Shown here: positions 48,991 through 60,249 of the stretch, one piece after another | Position numbering within the stretch: the stretch's first letter is position 1 | How the letters are laid out: each line of letters opens with the position of its first letter | Notes under the pieces: model-generated | The model's database searches: none | Seen by the model: the letters and a program-made list of their open reading frames with translations, nothing else | Told to the model about the DNA's origin: nothing | Made by a program: the position numbers and the translations under genes | Assembly (NCBI GenBank): GCA_019843655.1 | Contig: JACDQD010000001.1 | Span: 46,646,443 to 46,710,442, forward strand | Source: Lethocerus indicus | Taxonomy: Eukaryota > Arthropoda > Insecta > Hemiptera > Belostomatidae | DNA: 64,000 bases | Direction: 5' to 3'

Positions 48991-49494
48991 TCACAAATTA
49001 TTCACAAATCATAAAACAAAATGGCTGTGAATTACCCATTAGAAATACTTAATAATAATTACCATAACACAAATAAAAGAGTATAGGAAGAGACTAATAT
49101 TATTCTCGAGAAGAGAAATAAAAAAGATGATGAGAAAATAATGAAAATTGAAGACAAGATTCCAAATAGAGTAGAGTAATGCATTGCTCTACTGACAGTC
49201 TTTTAACATAAATTTTTATCAGACAACAATAAGTAAAAAAAGTAATTCAAAAATTCTTGTTTGTAAATTATTTATTCACCAAGTATCCCTCATCTTGTCA
49301 GTCTCACGGCTAAAATAGAAAAAGAAAAATACCATTTTATTGGAATTCATAAATAATTACTTCATATAATCACTGTTATTTTACAAAAATACAGTGCAAA
49401 CATTTTACATTTTCTTTGTATTATATATTTTTGTTCATTTAAGAATGGTTATGCCCTGAAAAAGTATTATATCTTGATTTATATTGAGAATTAC

Positions 49495-50913
49495 TTACAC
49501 CATTGAGATTGTAACATTTATACCCAGGTTACCATTATCTTCAAACAACTGCACAATGGATGTGTCAAACACTAGGCAATCAGAACTTATTATGGCAGAT
49601 GCTATGCCTTCATGTATACTACGAGGAGTGGCTTCCCAAGTAAGTCTCCTCCTATGACCATTGAGCTCGAGCCTGTAACATGTTAAATTCAGTTTTAATT
49701 AAAGATGTTTAATAATTGTTCACTAAATTATAAGTATCTCCACAGAACGGTGGGACACAAATACACTAGTATAAATATTGATACCTATAAGCGAATACTT
49801 CCGCTTGTTTTCTTGATCCAATAAGTTGAACAATTGCAAAAAACTGTTGATGACCAGCAAACTTTTCCTGTTTCTCAAGTACCAGCATAAAATTGTGACC
49901 AAAGCATGACTGCATCATTACCCAATCAACAGCACCGGGTAGATTTATATCAGTAACTAAAAACACGATGTCTTCACCTAGCAAAGTATATTTATATTAA
50001 TAGAAAATTAAAAATCCTTTTAATTCCATTATAGGCTTAATACATTTTTACTTAAGTTAAATAAATTAGAAATACAATATACAATCCGAGTAATTTTTTA
50101 TTTTTCAAAAATCTTTTATACCTTTTTACTTACCACAAGTAAGTATTTTACTTTACAATCAAATATTAAGGAAATACCAAATACTCAAATTTAATGGCTA
50201 AAAAAATAATATAAAACACGAGTCAAAGAATATTAAAAACATTTGCAAAAACTTAAATTTTTTATCTCAGCGCACAAATGAATGAATAAATATTACCTTG
50301 CAATGTAGTTATGGATTTGTGGGATATTAAGAGATGTGGCATAACTTGATCCAATGAGCCCTGCCACTTGCAACTTGCTCCCGGGCATGGGCACGAATAC
50401 GGTCTGTATTCACAGATCTCCTCGTGCTCAGCTTTTTCTGTATGTAGCAACGACATTGTGCATCCTGAAGTCGAATACTTACACAGAAACATGACCGTGC
50501 TAGCAACTTTTTCCATAGCTAAATTCCTTATGTTACCTATACATTGCACACAGGGAACCAGAATTTAGAGTCATATTGTAAATACCCAGTTGGGAAATAA
50601 ATGAAAAAAAGTTTTTTTTTTAAGTAAAGCTGTGTAAAAAATGTTTACCAAGTGGTCCGCGACATGTGGGGCAACATGTCAGTTTTGGTCGACAGTTACT
50701 GCACACTAAATGTCCACTCTGACACTGTAAAATCGGAGGTAAGACGTAATCAAAACAGACTGGACACTCAAACAATGATGCGAGGTCAGTGGCAACAGGA
50801 ATGCTAACAGAGGTTGAGCCACCTGAAGAAGTAGAAGCTCCTGCGGTGGTTACAACCAAATTGGAAACTGACCGACGCTTTCCTATAGTTCCCTTGGCTC
50901 CCTGAGAAGCCAT
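49495..50913 (-). CDS. SIAH1: E3 ubiquitin-protein ligase SIAH (seven in absentia)
   Basis: A RING-type E3 ligase that targets substrates such as transcriptional regulators to the proteasome; Drosophila sina acts in R7 photoreceptor fate. Four coding exons (50649-50913, 50297-50536, 49785-49977, 49495-49672) join in phase to 291 residues. The RING finger lies at about residues 49-85 ([32 protein letters not shown]). Next come the SIAH-type zinc fingers ([14 protein letters not shown]) and the substrate-binding SINA domain ([47 protein letters not shown]). The first 40 residues are Ser/Thr-rich and not conserved. The ATG at 50913 is in good context (ACCATGG). An acceptor just upstream (TTTTTCAG at about 50942) implies a separate noncoding 5' exon. 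Confidence 0.96.
50095..50235. repeat. Diverged direct duplication, copy B (SIAH intron)
   Basis: Partner of the stretch at 48840-48990: TTTTTTATTTTTCAAAAATC, TTTTATACCTTTTTACTTAC and ATAAAACACGAGTCAAAGAA in the same order and orientation. Confidence 0.6.
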
Positions 50914-52483
50914 GGTATTTTTCGCAAATCTGGTTGTCACTGAAAAATTTTAATCGCAGAATATATTTAAATTGCGTCCAATTCTCGTGTTCTTCATCAG
51001 TTTCCAATATTCGAATATTGTTAATATTCGATTTTCTGACTACAGTGTGCGTAAAAAAAAAATTAAAAATCCAAAAAATAATATGTTCGATGAAGAAAAC
51101 AAAACATAATATACATTTAAAATTTTGTCTATCAATAAATAACGGGGAGAGCCTTAGGTTTGAGACTGCCAGTTTTCCGTCAAAAAACCTGATCCTAAAA
51201 CTAGCTCCATTATCCAAAATAAAACAAAGAAAGGAGGGTTGTTCTAACAGAGCAAATGAAAACTGCAAGCATTTTGGTCTTTTCATGATTAATGCGCTAG
51301 AAATAAACAATGACATTTTTGTCATTAAAACAAAAATTGAGTTATGTTGCAGACATGTTGTCCTGAGAGGTCTATTGAAAATCTAAAGAATGTGTATAAG
51401 TATATATCTAAATCTTTGTGTTACATTAAAATCCTAGAAATATCCATAGAAGTACCAGTACCAAACATATGTGATTTAGACAAATAAATTATGTTAATGA
51501 CTTCATTTACAAGCCAGTCCACTCTGGATGAGAACACGCATTACTTAACAATAAAATACCATGAATGAAATAGAACCATGAATCAGAATAGAAATGGGAA
51601 TAAAAACTAATACTTAATAATTTGATGAAATTACAGTGAATAAAAAGTATTCTTAATACCTTCAAGATAATATTTCTTGGAGGAAGACCAACTACTGAAC
51701 TTCAAATTAAAATGTATTTAACTGTATCATGTATCACATTTATACTGTATATGTTCATACACAATTTGAAAATATTTTTTAGCAATTTTTTTATATACTA
51801 AAAGCATAATTATATATTTCTCTAAAACCTATCAGATCGGAATGAACATTTTAAATGATGCTTGAATTTTGAAATTTAATTTTAATGTACACTCTAATTT
51901 TAAATACATATTAAATGTGTTATAAATATAAATGGGCCATTAATAAGGAAAATAGTTATGTTTAAACTGAAAGAAACAAATTTTTTTCTGATTTGAAACT
52001 ATTTATATATATTAAACAATAACTTTAAACTACAATCATTTCCAACCAGCATTCAAAACTTGATGAGTTTAAAAGCTGAATAATTCAGAACGCTTAGATT
52101 ATATTAAAAAACTACAGGGATGATGGTAAATTTCTAAAATAATTAAACCAGAGTGATTTATGAATGTCTCATCAAAAATATGGTACACTTAAGAGCTGAA
52201 AACTGATCATTTGTTTCTAAGATGTTAAAAAAAGAAACTAATGCAAAATTATAAAAAATATAACAATAATCCTCTTCTAACAGTCTAAACAACCTAAAAT
52301 GATCCAAATTTCGTTGATGCGGTGATAAAACTGAAAAAGTGTAAAGTATTTATTGTACTGATTTTGGAATTCCGGTCGTGGATCAAACTCAAAATATATG
52401 TATCTAATTTAAAATATGACTACATTTTACATTAGCATCACAGCTATCATGACAGGATGTATTTAAGTTGTGTCCACAATAGG

Positions 52484-52666
52484 AAAAGTGGCTCCCTTTC
52501 AATTCCCACAATGACTTCTTAAAATGCGTACTGGTATCCTCTGATTAATCGCACATCTGTAACTTGTTGAAATTCTATTGAATTTAAAAAAAAAAAATCA
52601 CAGTTTGGACTCACCGACCGATTACACCGTAAAATACAAGACTGACACCCCCAATTCCAAACACCA
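52484..52666 (-). pseudogene. Decayed duplicate of the putative SIAH 5' exon
   Basis: Direct-repeat partner of 54054-54240, sharing ATTCCCACAATGACTTCTTA, then GACTCACCGAC and ACAAGACTGACACCCC in order. In the minus sense the junction that reads GGAG/GTGAGCC in the other copy has become AAAGGGAGCC, so the splice donor is gone. Confidence 0.55.
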
Positions 52667-53925
52667 ATATAAGCTACCTGAACAGTAATGAACCAAAATT
52701 ATGAAAATGCATCAAACAATAGAAAATAGCAAACAATGTCCATAGATGATCAGATTATTAATCAATAATTAACAGATGATACTGCAAGAATCAGATATAA
52801 GCATCAAACTTACAATATGGAAATTGATAAACGAAAAGTTTGTTTAACAATATTAGAAAAGGGGCACATGGGTTCAGATGATTATCGGCCTTTTGATGAA
52901 TCGTTGTGCACGCAACTGTAGAGAGTACGCCATCATAATAATATTGTTGTATTGTCCGTCTTGACAACAGTCTATCTCCTGATCGGGAAGAAATCAAAAC
53001 AGTAAACCAAAAAGTAAAATGATGTATAACATCCACCACCAACATATTTTATCCTTCAATATGAATTTGTTTTATTTTAAAAATTTTTACTACATTTACA
53101 ACTCAGATAATACCGTTTGACAAAGATGTGCAATCAGCTTTTTGACCGCATCCGGAAATTATAAGCAAACAAAGTGCAAGTTTATAATATCAAGTCTAAT
53201 GAAATGCGTTATTGTTTCACATGTTTATGAAATATGTGTACATTAGATCAATATTTAGCCCAACATTTATATATAAAACCATTATGGAAGAAATTGTTCA
53301 AGCTTCAAATGAAACTCGAATCTGCTAGTTTTATAAATCCTTTATACTTAGTTTGATTGAATCGAGTTTCTTTTCTGGGACTCCAATTAATATCGATTGT
53401 TACGTGATTCCCTAAAATAATAAATACATACTAATGGAACAAAAAATAGTGCAAAATAAGATGTCTTAGCTCAAGTGAATGTGTATTCAATTAAAATTGA
53501 ATAATGTTAATAGTGTGCTCATTTTCATATCTACAATAAAGGCATGGGAAATTCGAGGCATTCATTGTCTATTCTAGACCTGATGGTTTGTTGAAAAACA
53601 TTTTTAGGAAGATATTTGGCAACCTAAAATATGTTTCCGATAAATATTATGATTGGTAATGATAATGAAACCTAGGAATGGACACTGAATTTCCCACAAA
53701 GCTTTTACTGTGATCTACAAAAAATATGGCACATAGAGTGCTGAAAACAAAAAAAAATTGGCGGAGTTTCCATTAGGTTAAATAACGAACCCAAATGAAT
53801 TTACGACGACAAACGGTAATTGCCCAATAGCTGACCAAATAGTGCGGAATGCTTTAAAAATTCATCGGTAGACCACAGGGGGGGTGTCGAAAACTAAAAC
53901 AATTCCATCGCTCGGGTTTTTCAGC

Positions 53926-54022
53926 ATATGCCACGGAACAAACAGGCGAACGGTGCGGGAACAAACGAGTTCAGCAAATTGAAAATGCGGAATTTATCAG
54001 AGTTGGATGCTATCATTAACAG
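53926..54022 (+). other. Candidate small coding exon of unknown gene
   Basis: A stretch bounded by an acceptor-like CGGGTTTTTCAG and a donor-like ACAG/GTAGTG has an ATG at 53929 and stays open for 32 codons (starts MPRNKQANGAGTNEF, ends LSELDAIINR) up to the donor. Its composition is less AT-rich than the surroundings. No family was recognised and no following exon was found to the right, so it may be chance or the first exon of a long-intron gene. Confidence 0.25.
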
Positions 54023-54067
54023 GTAGTGTAATTTAAGGCCGGACGACAATGGAAAAAGGTGGCTCAC

Positions 54068-54240
54068 CTCCGATTCCCACAATGGCTTCTTAAGATGTAT
54101 ACTCCTGCCCTTTATCTAATCACGGATACGTAAACGGATACGAATTCCGGTGGATATCAAATCACTTCACGAATCAGACTCACCGACTTAACTACACTAG
54201 AAATATACAACTGACACCCCAACCAGTGTTGGCATCTACC
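54068..54240 (-). other. Putative SIAH 5' noncoding exon
   Basis: In the minus sense this stretch ends in GAATCGGAG followed by a consensus-like donor GTGAGCC at 54061-54067. It has no long open frame and lies about 3.1 kb upstream of the SIAH coding exon, which itself begins behind an acceptor. A duplicate at 52484-52666 has lost the donor. Assignment to SIAH is an inference from strand, position and donor. Confidence 0.4.
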
Positions 54241-54502
54241 AGGTAAGAAACAAAATTTACCCACTAATATAGCCGGATGATTAGCGCATCAATATAGTCA
54301 GAATATATCTTATTAAAAATGTCGGAACATTTTAAAATACCTACACTTATATATTTCAGAAATATTAATAGAACATATTAATACAATCGGAGTGTTATAT
54401 AGGCTTCAGAATATAAAGTATAACGATTAATAAACGGATATTTTTTAGTATAACAATAATAAAAACAGTAGTCAGGATTTGAAATTTCATTATCATTAGG
54501 AC

Positions 54503-54503
<1 letters not shown>

Positions 54504-54558
<55 letters not shown>
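54504..54558. repeat. (TA)n microsatellite
   Basis: A pure TA dinucleotide run of about 55 bp. Confidence 0.95.
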
Positions 54559-54559
<1 letters not shown>

Positions 54560-54564
<5 letters not shown>

Positions 54565-57500
54565 AATTAAGAATTTTAGTATTAAAAACAAAAATAAACA
54601 AGGGGCACTAACAGGCGTCTTAAGAAATAACCTGCGCGTATTTTTCACGAGATTACCTACTGTTATTATTGTCATAGTGAAATTGATGAGTCCATGGACT
54701 ATTGAAGTATGGGCGCTGGAGGCCCAGGGGCCTTTAAAAAAAATTTTATAGCGTGGTATCGGCATTTTTATTTGCAGTAATTGTTTTTAATAACATCGGG
54801 TTTTATTATTTGTTATCATTGTTCAACCACTTCCAAAGTACAAACTAAAGAATATAAGATTTTTACAAAATAAAAAATAAGGTTGCTAGTCGCAAACCGG
54901 AAACGAGGCTTGTATCAACGCGCCAGACATAAAATATTTTTAGCCCGTTGCCAATTGCGGCCACCCTCGGATTAAATATTTATTTTTGTATTTATCCGGA
55001 ATTTACATTATTATACGTTGGTGATTTTCGAAAGCGGTTTAATCAGAGCACGTGGGCATTAGTAAATAACTAATTTAACCTATGCAGAGGTGGCGCCTTT
55101 CAGTCTTCTTTATTAATCGGCCCCGAGATAAGTTATTTCATGAAAATTTGCAATAAAAACTATTAAAGAAAATTAAGAAATATAGAATGAAAATCAACAA
55201 GCTTAAACGGGTTTTTACATTTACAGTTCTTGCGTTTATGAAGCCAAGAGGCTGGTGGTGAAGGGGGGCGTGTTTATCCCTCGACTTTTATGTGTAGCCT
55301 GTTTCCTAAATCGAGAAATAAAAATTCTTGGAACACTATTGAAAATAAATAAATAAAAAACAATATATACAAAAAATTAAAACTAATATAAAAAACAAAC
55401 AAATGATTGCGGCATACAAATGAAAATGTTTATTCGCTTCCCCCCCTACCATACAATAAATATTATTTATTCCCTGGAAGGGATATAACCTCTAAAAGTT
55501 TTTGTCACGTGGTTGTTGTCTTAATTCCTTTGCAAATCTAAGATCATGGTTCTTCTTTTTTTCTTCGGCCCCTTATTTTTACAAGTCCCTCCCATGGGAA
55601 TATTTCAAAAATAATTTTGTCGAAAAATTTTATAATCCATTCTTGTCAAAAGATGTACACCAGTAGATGGTGTAGGTATGAATTAAATATCTGAACTGGA
55701 CTATATCCAAGTCTGTACCCACCATTACATTTCTCCACTTAATAGTCTGATTATTCAGACTAGTTCCTATATTACTAAATTACTACTATTAAATATACTA
55801 TGAAATTAAAAATAAAAATATTCGTTTATTAAATTCCGTAAATCTTTGTTAATCTGACGTTTATAGAAAAATACGATTGTTCGAGTTTATTTTAATGATA
55901 ATTATTAATTATTTCATTATCGGTTTTCTTATAACTATAGAACAATAAATCTATTCAACAGTATATGCAACCTGTCTTCCGACCTTATACGTCTAGATCG
56001 TCAACAATTAACTGCTAATCGATTAAATTATATGAATGATTTTGCATTGAAAAAAATGTATGAAGATGTTAAAATGAATAACTTTTCTTCAGTACTTACA
56101 TAGCGCAATTGGCTTTTCGCAGTTATGCGCTTTAAAATGAATGTTTAAATTACTTTTTTGCGATCGGTGGGAAAAGCAATGAGAAAGTTGGCGGCGGTGT
56201 TTATTGGAATTATAACAAAGCATTCATTGCAACGAATTATGAAAAATATTGAATTTTAAAAATTTCCGTGTTTTCAACCAATTCCAGTCTTTTAATTCTG
56301 CCCCTCAAACAGATTTGTTATCAAGATGTATTTTTAAAAACAAATAACTGTTTTTGTAATTAGCGACAAATTTATGTTAAGTAAAGGTGCATGTACGTTT
56401 TATATAGATTCAAATATAGAAACTATTTGGTTTTACGCATTAAGAATACCTTCTTCTTCCATTCCTTCAAGTGTTCACATTCACATGCAAATAAGATACC
56501 AAAGTTGGTCTCGTACGCATGCTTGATATGGAGTATTTAATTATTATAGGTTCCATATTATTTTCTCATCATGGTACCTTTCATGGCCCGTCTACTTCTC
56601 ATTTTCTACAACAATCAGATATATTTTTTAAACATACGTTACTAGCCATATGAAAGTTTAGGAATTATTCTAAAATTATTTCACAGGGAAAAATATTGAA
56701 GATTTACCTACTAAAATTAGTGTAAATTATTCTTAAAATCAATCATAATTAGCAATTTATTAGGATACAACATAAAATACCAGTACACCTTGTAGTCATA
56801 GTATTAGTCCTCAATCATCACCTACTGCAATTAATGTAAAATATTTTTAAAATTAAACATGATTAACAATTTATTATGATATAGCATTAGTATACTTAAA
56901 CATTATATAATGTATTTGAAAATATCATCCTTAATTTGATTATTGAAATTATGTCGAACATATTTTAAACAAATATATAATTCTCTTATCCCACTATGGC
57001 TTTGTTTTTTCGTAATTTTTATGAAGCACGAACGATTAAGTTCAGTCTTACATCTAGAACATGATATATTGTCTAAATCGTCATTGTTGTTGAGCGAGTT
57101 ACATCGGTCGGGTAAATCGTAGAAATCGAGTTAATATTGATACAAACCCAATTAAAAACAGCTATTTGCATTTCTCGGGGGAGCTGGAAAAGGGAAAAAA
57201 TAAATAAAGAGAAAAAATTGCTGGCCACGGCCGCCTTAATTACCGGCCGGCATATTTTCCCCCTCTTTCTTCCTCTTCCGAGAAATATTGACATTAATTA
57301 GTTTTAATTTGTCGCAACAGTGCCGATCCTGATTCGCAGCCACCGATTTTCTGCATTCAACCTTAATTTATTTTCTTTATTCGGACAAGCGCCGGAGGCG
57401 GCTCGCCGATGAAAACGTTCCGGATGAAACATACACCCTGAACGTTTGTATCATTCGTGACCCAACATTTTTTCGGTGAAATATACGAGTAACTTGTTTC

Positions 57501-57840
57501 GTAAACAAGTGGCGTGCAAAGTGCATGAGTGTAATATGAGTTCTCGGGTTTTTATTATGATAACATTACCATAATTATCATAGCAGCATTGTGAACAATA
57601 CGAGTTTATTTAGACTGTGTATTAACACGAGTTGATATGTGTCAAACAAAATTTGCATATCACCTGTGATATCCTATGTATATTCGACGAAAAAATAAAG
57701 TATTTGTAATAGTGTTAATACCTATTTAAAACCTGTCTTAAAATCGTAACCTCAATGGTTCAATGTCTTTTATTTCACCAAATGAATACATTATTTTTTA
57801 AATTTACAATACATTCGATACACTGTACTTCGGAAGTTAT
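54560..57840. other. Intergenic region, no gene recognised
   Basis: About 3.3 kb of AT-rich sequence with scattered GC-richer patches, the clearest at 57040-57440. No exon, repeat array or RNA gene was recognised outside the features listed separately. Confidence 0.5.
57040..57440. promoter_or_regulatory. GC-richer noncoding block, possible regulatory element
   Basis: A 400-bp island in AT-rich flanks with the near-palindrome GGCCGCCTTAATTACCGGCC near 57227, two TAATTA homeodomain-type cores, and GCGCCGGAGGCGGCTCGCCG near 57390. There is no protein-like open frame. The composition resembles conserved noncoding elements or a promoter, but only comparison with other genomes could tell. Confidence 0.3.
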
Positions 57841-57845
57841 AGAGG

Positions 57846-57995
57846 AATACTGGGGTTGCCAATTCCAAGGGAAAAGACTACAGACCTACAATTGGCAAGA
57901 ATAATAAACGCTGGCTTTCCACAATCACCAGTAGAGGTTCTGTGGCGATAGTGAAAAGCTGAGAGAGATCACCTCTTTTCACAGTTCTGCATTTC
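57846..57995. repeat. Direct repeat flanking the small gene, copy A
   Basis: The ordered words ATACTGGGG.TGCCA, GACCTACAATTGGCAAGAAT, AATAAACG and AATCACCAGTAGAGGTTCTG recur about 1 kb to the right in the same orientation. Confidence 0.7.
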
Positions 57996-58145
57996 ATACG
58001 TTTTCTTAAAATTTATTTATACATATATGCGCCCGTGTGTGTTGTTTGTACCGTGATATAACCAACTACATCATTTAGAAGGCTACCCGCGCGACCAAGT
58101 GACTACATATGATATTTATATTTATTTTCTGGTACAATAATAGCA

Positions 58146-58259
58146 ATGGATTTTGCTATTGCATACGTTCGGACCGCTGTGGACCGTTTATCTAATACAC
58201 CGAAGTGTCTGAGCGAAAAATGTGCAAGGAATTTTGATTTGTTCATAATCTCCTTGTAG
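58146..58259 (+). other. Short open frame just upstream of the small candidate gene
   Basis: ATG at 58146 opens 37 codons (starts MDFAIAYVRTAVDRLSNT) before a TAG at 58257. The composition is protein-like and the frame ends at a TTGTAGGT that could act as an acceptor (TTGTAG/GT). It may be an upstream ORF, an earlier exon in a different phase, or chance. No family was recognised. Confidence 0.25.
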
Positions 58260-58303
58260 GTTTGTATTTTGTACAGCAATATCTGTATACTCGTGAAGCA
58301 ACG

Positions 58304-58661
58304 ATGCGGAATATATTACCGTCCTTGTTACTGTCCACAACAGGACTCAGTATGCTACTGATTTTGGGAGAACCAAACATCCATGATAATTTGAATATGT
58401 AAGTTCATATAAAATTAGTCCAGTCGATTAACCTAAATCATTATTATTTAGAATAATAATATAACATATATTATTATTATTATCCCCAGTTCCTTCTGGC
58501 TAAAAATGTCACTGAAAAAGGTGAATCAAGGAAATTTTCATAGAGACGTGGAATGTTACCAGTATTTGAAGTATATTATGAGTATGTTAAGTAATGGCAC
58601 AGGGAACAAACTGGGATATCTAAGTTTGAGGAGTACAGAATTGGAGGATTATATTGATTAA
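58304..58661 (+). CDS. Candidate two-exon small gene of unknown function
   Basis: Exon 58304-58398 starts with ATG and ends at a consensus donor (AT/GTAAGT). Exon 58490-58661 begins after a strong acceptor (TTATTATTATTATCCCCAG) and ends at a TAA. They join in phase to 88 residues. The N-terminus (MRNILPSLLLSTTGLSMLLI) is hydrophobic and could be a signal peptide or anchor. The rest is mixed and ends in acidic residues (STELEDYID), with a single Cys and an NGT glycosylation site. The intron is only 91 bp. I recognise no family. The frame is also open for about 20 codons upstream of the ATG. Chance remains possible in sequence of this length. Confidence 0.35.
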
Positions 58662-58871
58662 CAGTGCCAGTCATAGGGACATTTTGGGCACAGGATTCGT
58701 GATTCAAATTGAGTATAAACATTCATATATTGGAGTTATAAAATCTTAAGTGAAATAATATGTAAACTGAGGATAAAAAAAGGGTTCTCCAACATCAGGC
58801 TTCCGAGCATTGGTACGCCTGAGGAAAAAATTGACGAGGACAAAGTTAGTTAGAGAAATGTGATGTTAAAA

Positions 58872-59042
58872 TAATACTGGGGAATGCCATGAAAAAAGCT
58901 ATAGGCCTGCAACTGGGAAGAATAATAAACACCAATAAAACTAGACCTTTTTTGGTCTTCCGCCATCGCCAATAGAAGTTCTGTAATAGAACTCCTGGCG
59001 ATGGTGAAAACTTGACTGAGATTACAAGAATTGTGATATGGT
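58872..59042. repeat. Direct repeat flanking the small gene, copy B, with hairpin
   Basis: Partner of 57846-57995. It contains AATACTGGGGAATGCCA, GGCCTGCAACTGGGAAGAAT and AATAAACACC. It also has an internal inverted repeat, CCATCGCCAATAGAAGTTCT against AGAACTCCTGGCGATGG, at about 58963-59002. Confidence 0.7.
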
Positions 59043-60249
59043 CTATATACCACTCAATGCGGTTAATTCATGCGCGGAAATAGAAACAAAAAATGCAAGC
59101 ATTTCACTTTTTCAGAAAAACAAACTAACCCACTCTGCCGTCGAAACCGAGAACTACAAAACATAACAGTAAAATTATTATTGTAGCAGTCGAATTGGAG
59201 ATTCATTTTATTTTTAAATCTTACACATCTTTACACCACGAAAAATGAGTAATCATTTCACGAAAGTGAGTGTTCAAAGCGTCTAGAACCCTGTAGTAGT
59301 TGTCAGGGAAACGAAAATAATCAAGATAATGTATTTTAAATATTATTTGGTGCTCTTTTTTTTGTGTATACCCACGCGCATAAATACATTTCTATATCCT
59401 TTAGAATAAAACGTGTGTTCGTGTAATTTTTCGGACATGTTTATGCGGCCTCATACGGTCTGTGTTTATGAATTGTAAGGTTAAAATGTTTGACTCGAAA
59501 ACAGATAACAATAATTACTTCCGAACAAATCATTAATTGACATCTGTATTTTAAAACCTAAGCGGGCGTATGGAATTGACTCGTGAGGATCCACCAAACC
59601 TGCAAAATTCAATCGTTGCAATCTGTCATCTTTCCTAAAATTGTTAACGCCGCACTTCATGTTCCCAATCGCATGATCCGTTCCGATTTGAATGTCTCGT
59701 TCGTCCAGACATAAATCGTTCCATTCAAAACTGACGTAAGTCGACTGAGCGGTACTGTTACCGAATACTTACGATTTTCTCCTGTTTTCGTCCCGTTTAT
59801 TGCTGTTTATTTGTTCAAGTGGCGTATGTCGCCGGTGTTTATCGCCCGGGCTGGTGTTTCACCGCTTTATTTCGTCTGAGTAAGCGAGCGTTAACGCGTC
59901 TGGCACTATTACACAAATCAGCCACTACCCACGGTCCGACGGGATAGAAGGGGGAAGAGGAAACAAAATAAATAAAAAACAAATCTTTCCCTCCTTTTCT
60001 CGATTCAACGACAAGAGCTACACTGCATGCGGAACGACGCCCCTGACGAGTGCAAGAAAAGTCATAGAAACGAAAGTTGGCGATCACGAGATGGCGAAAA
60101 TTTTCATCGTTTTTCAAGAGGATTGCTATTGAAATTCCGATTCTGGCACCAAACCCAAGTGATAAAAGAAAGCGGTTCAAAAGGCTTCGATCAGGACAGA
60201 CATATCGCTACTAACCAAAATTAGATATTTCCATTGCAAAACGTTTCGA
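59043..60249. other. Intergenic region with CpG-bearing right half
   Basis: The right half (59560-60200) is notably less AT-rich, with many CG dinucleotides (GTGTTTATCGCCCGGGCTGG near 59834). Frames on both strands are open for about 60-110 codons, but none looks like a known protein and the open frames follow from the base composition. Confidence 0.4.

Larger units (their letters stand above)
46381..49494. other. Intergenic region downstream of SIAH
   Basis: About 3.1 kb of AT-rich sequence between the GNL2 upstream region and the SIAH stop codon. It contains an (AAT)n tract at 48235-48335 and, at about 48840-48990, one copy of a diverged duplication whose partner lies in a SIAH intron. Two minus-strand genes flank it, so the right part should include the SIAH 3' UTR. 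No coding exon was recognised. Confidence 0.55.
50950..54053. other. Probable SIAH 5' intron
   Basis: AT-rich sequence upstream of the SIAH coding exons. The first 400 bp is open in one frame on each strand, but neither product resembles a known domain. It contains the decayed copy of the putative SIAH first exon at 52484-52666 and a small candidate plus-strand exon at 53926-54022. Nothing else was recognised. Confidence 0.45.

Noticed and set aside
50804..51386. Overlapping open frames of 173 codons (minus) and 150 codons (plus)
   Set aside because: Both strands are open over the same stretch, part of the minus frame is the SIAH exon out of phase, and neither product has a recognisable domain or conserved motif. 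Probably chance in the SIAH 5' intron, though a search would settle it.
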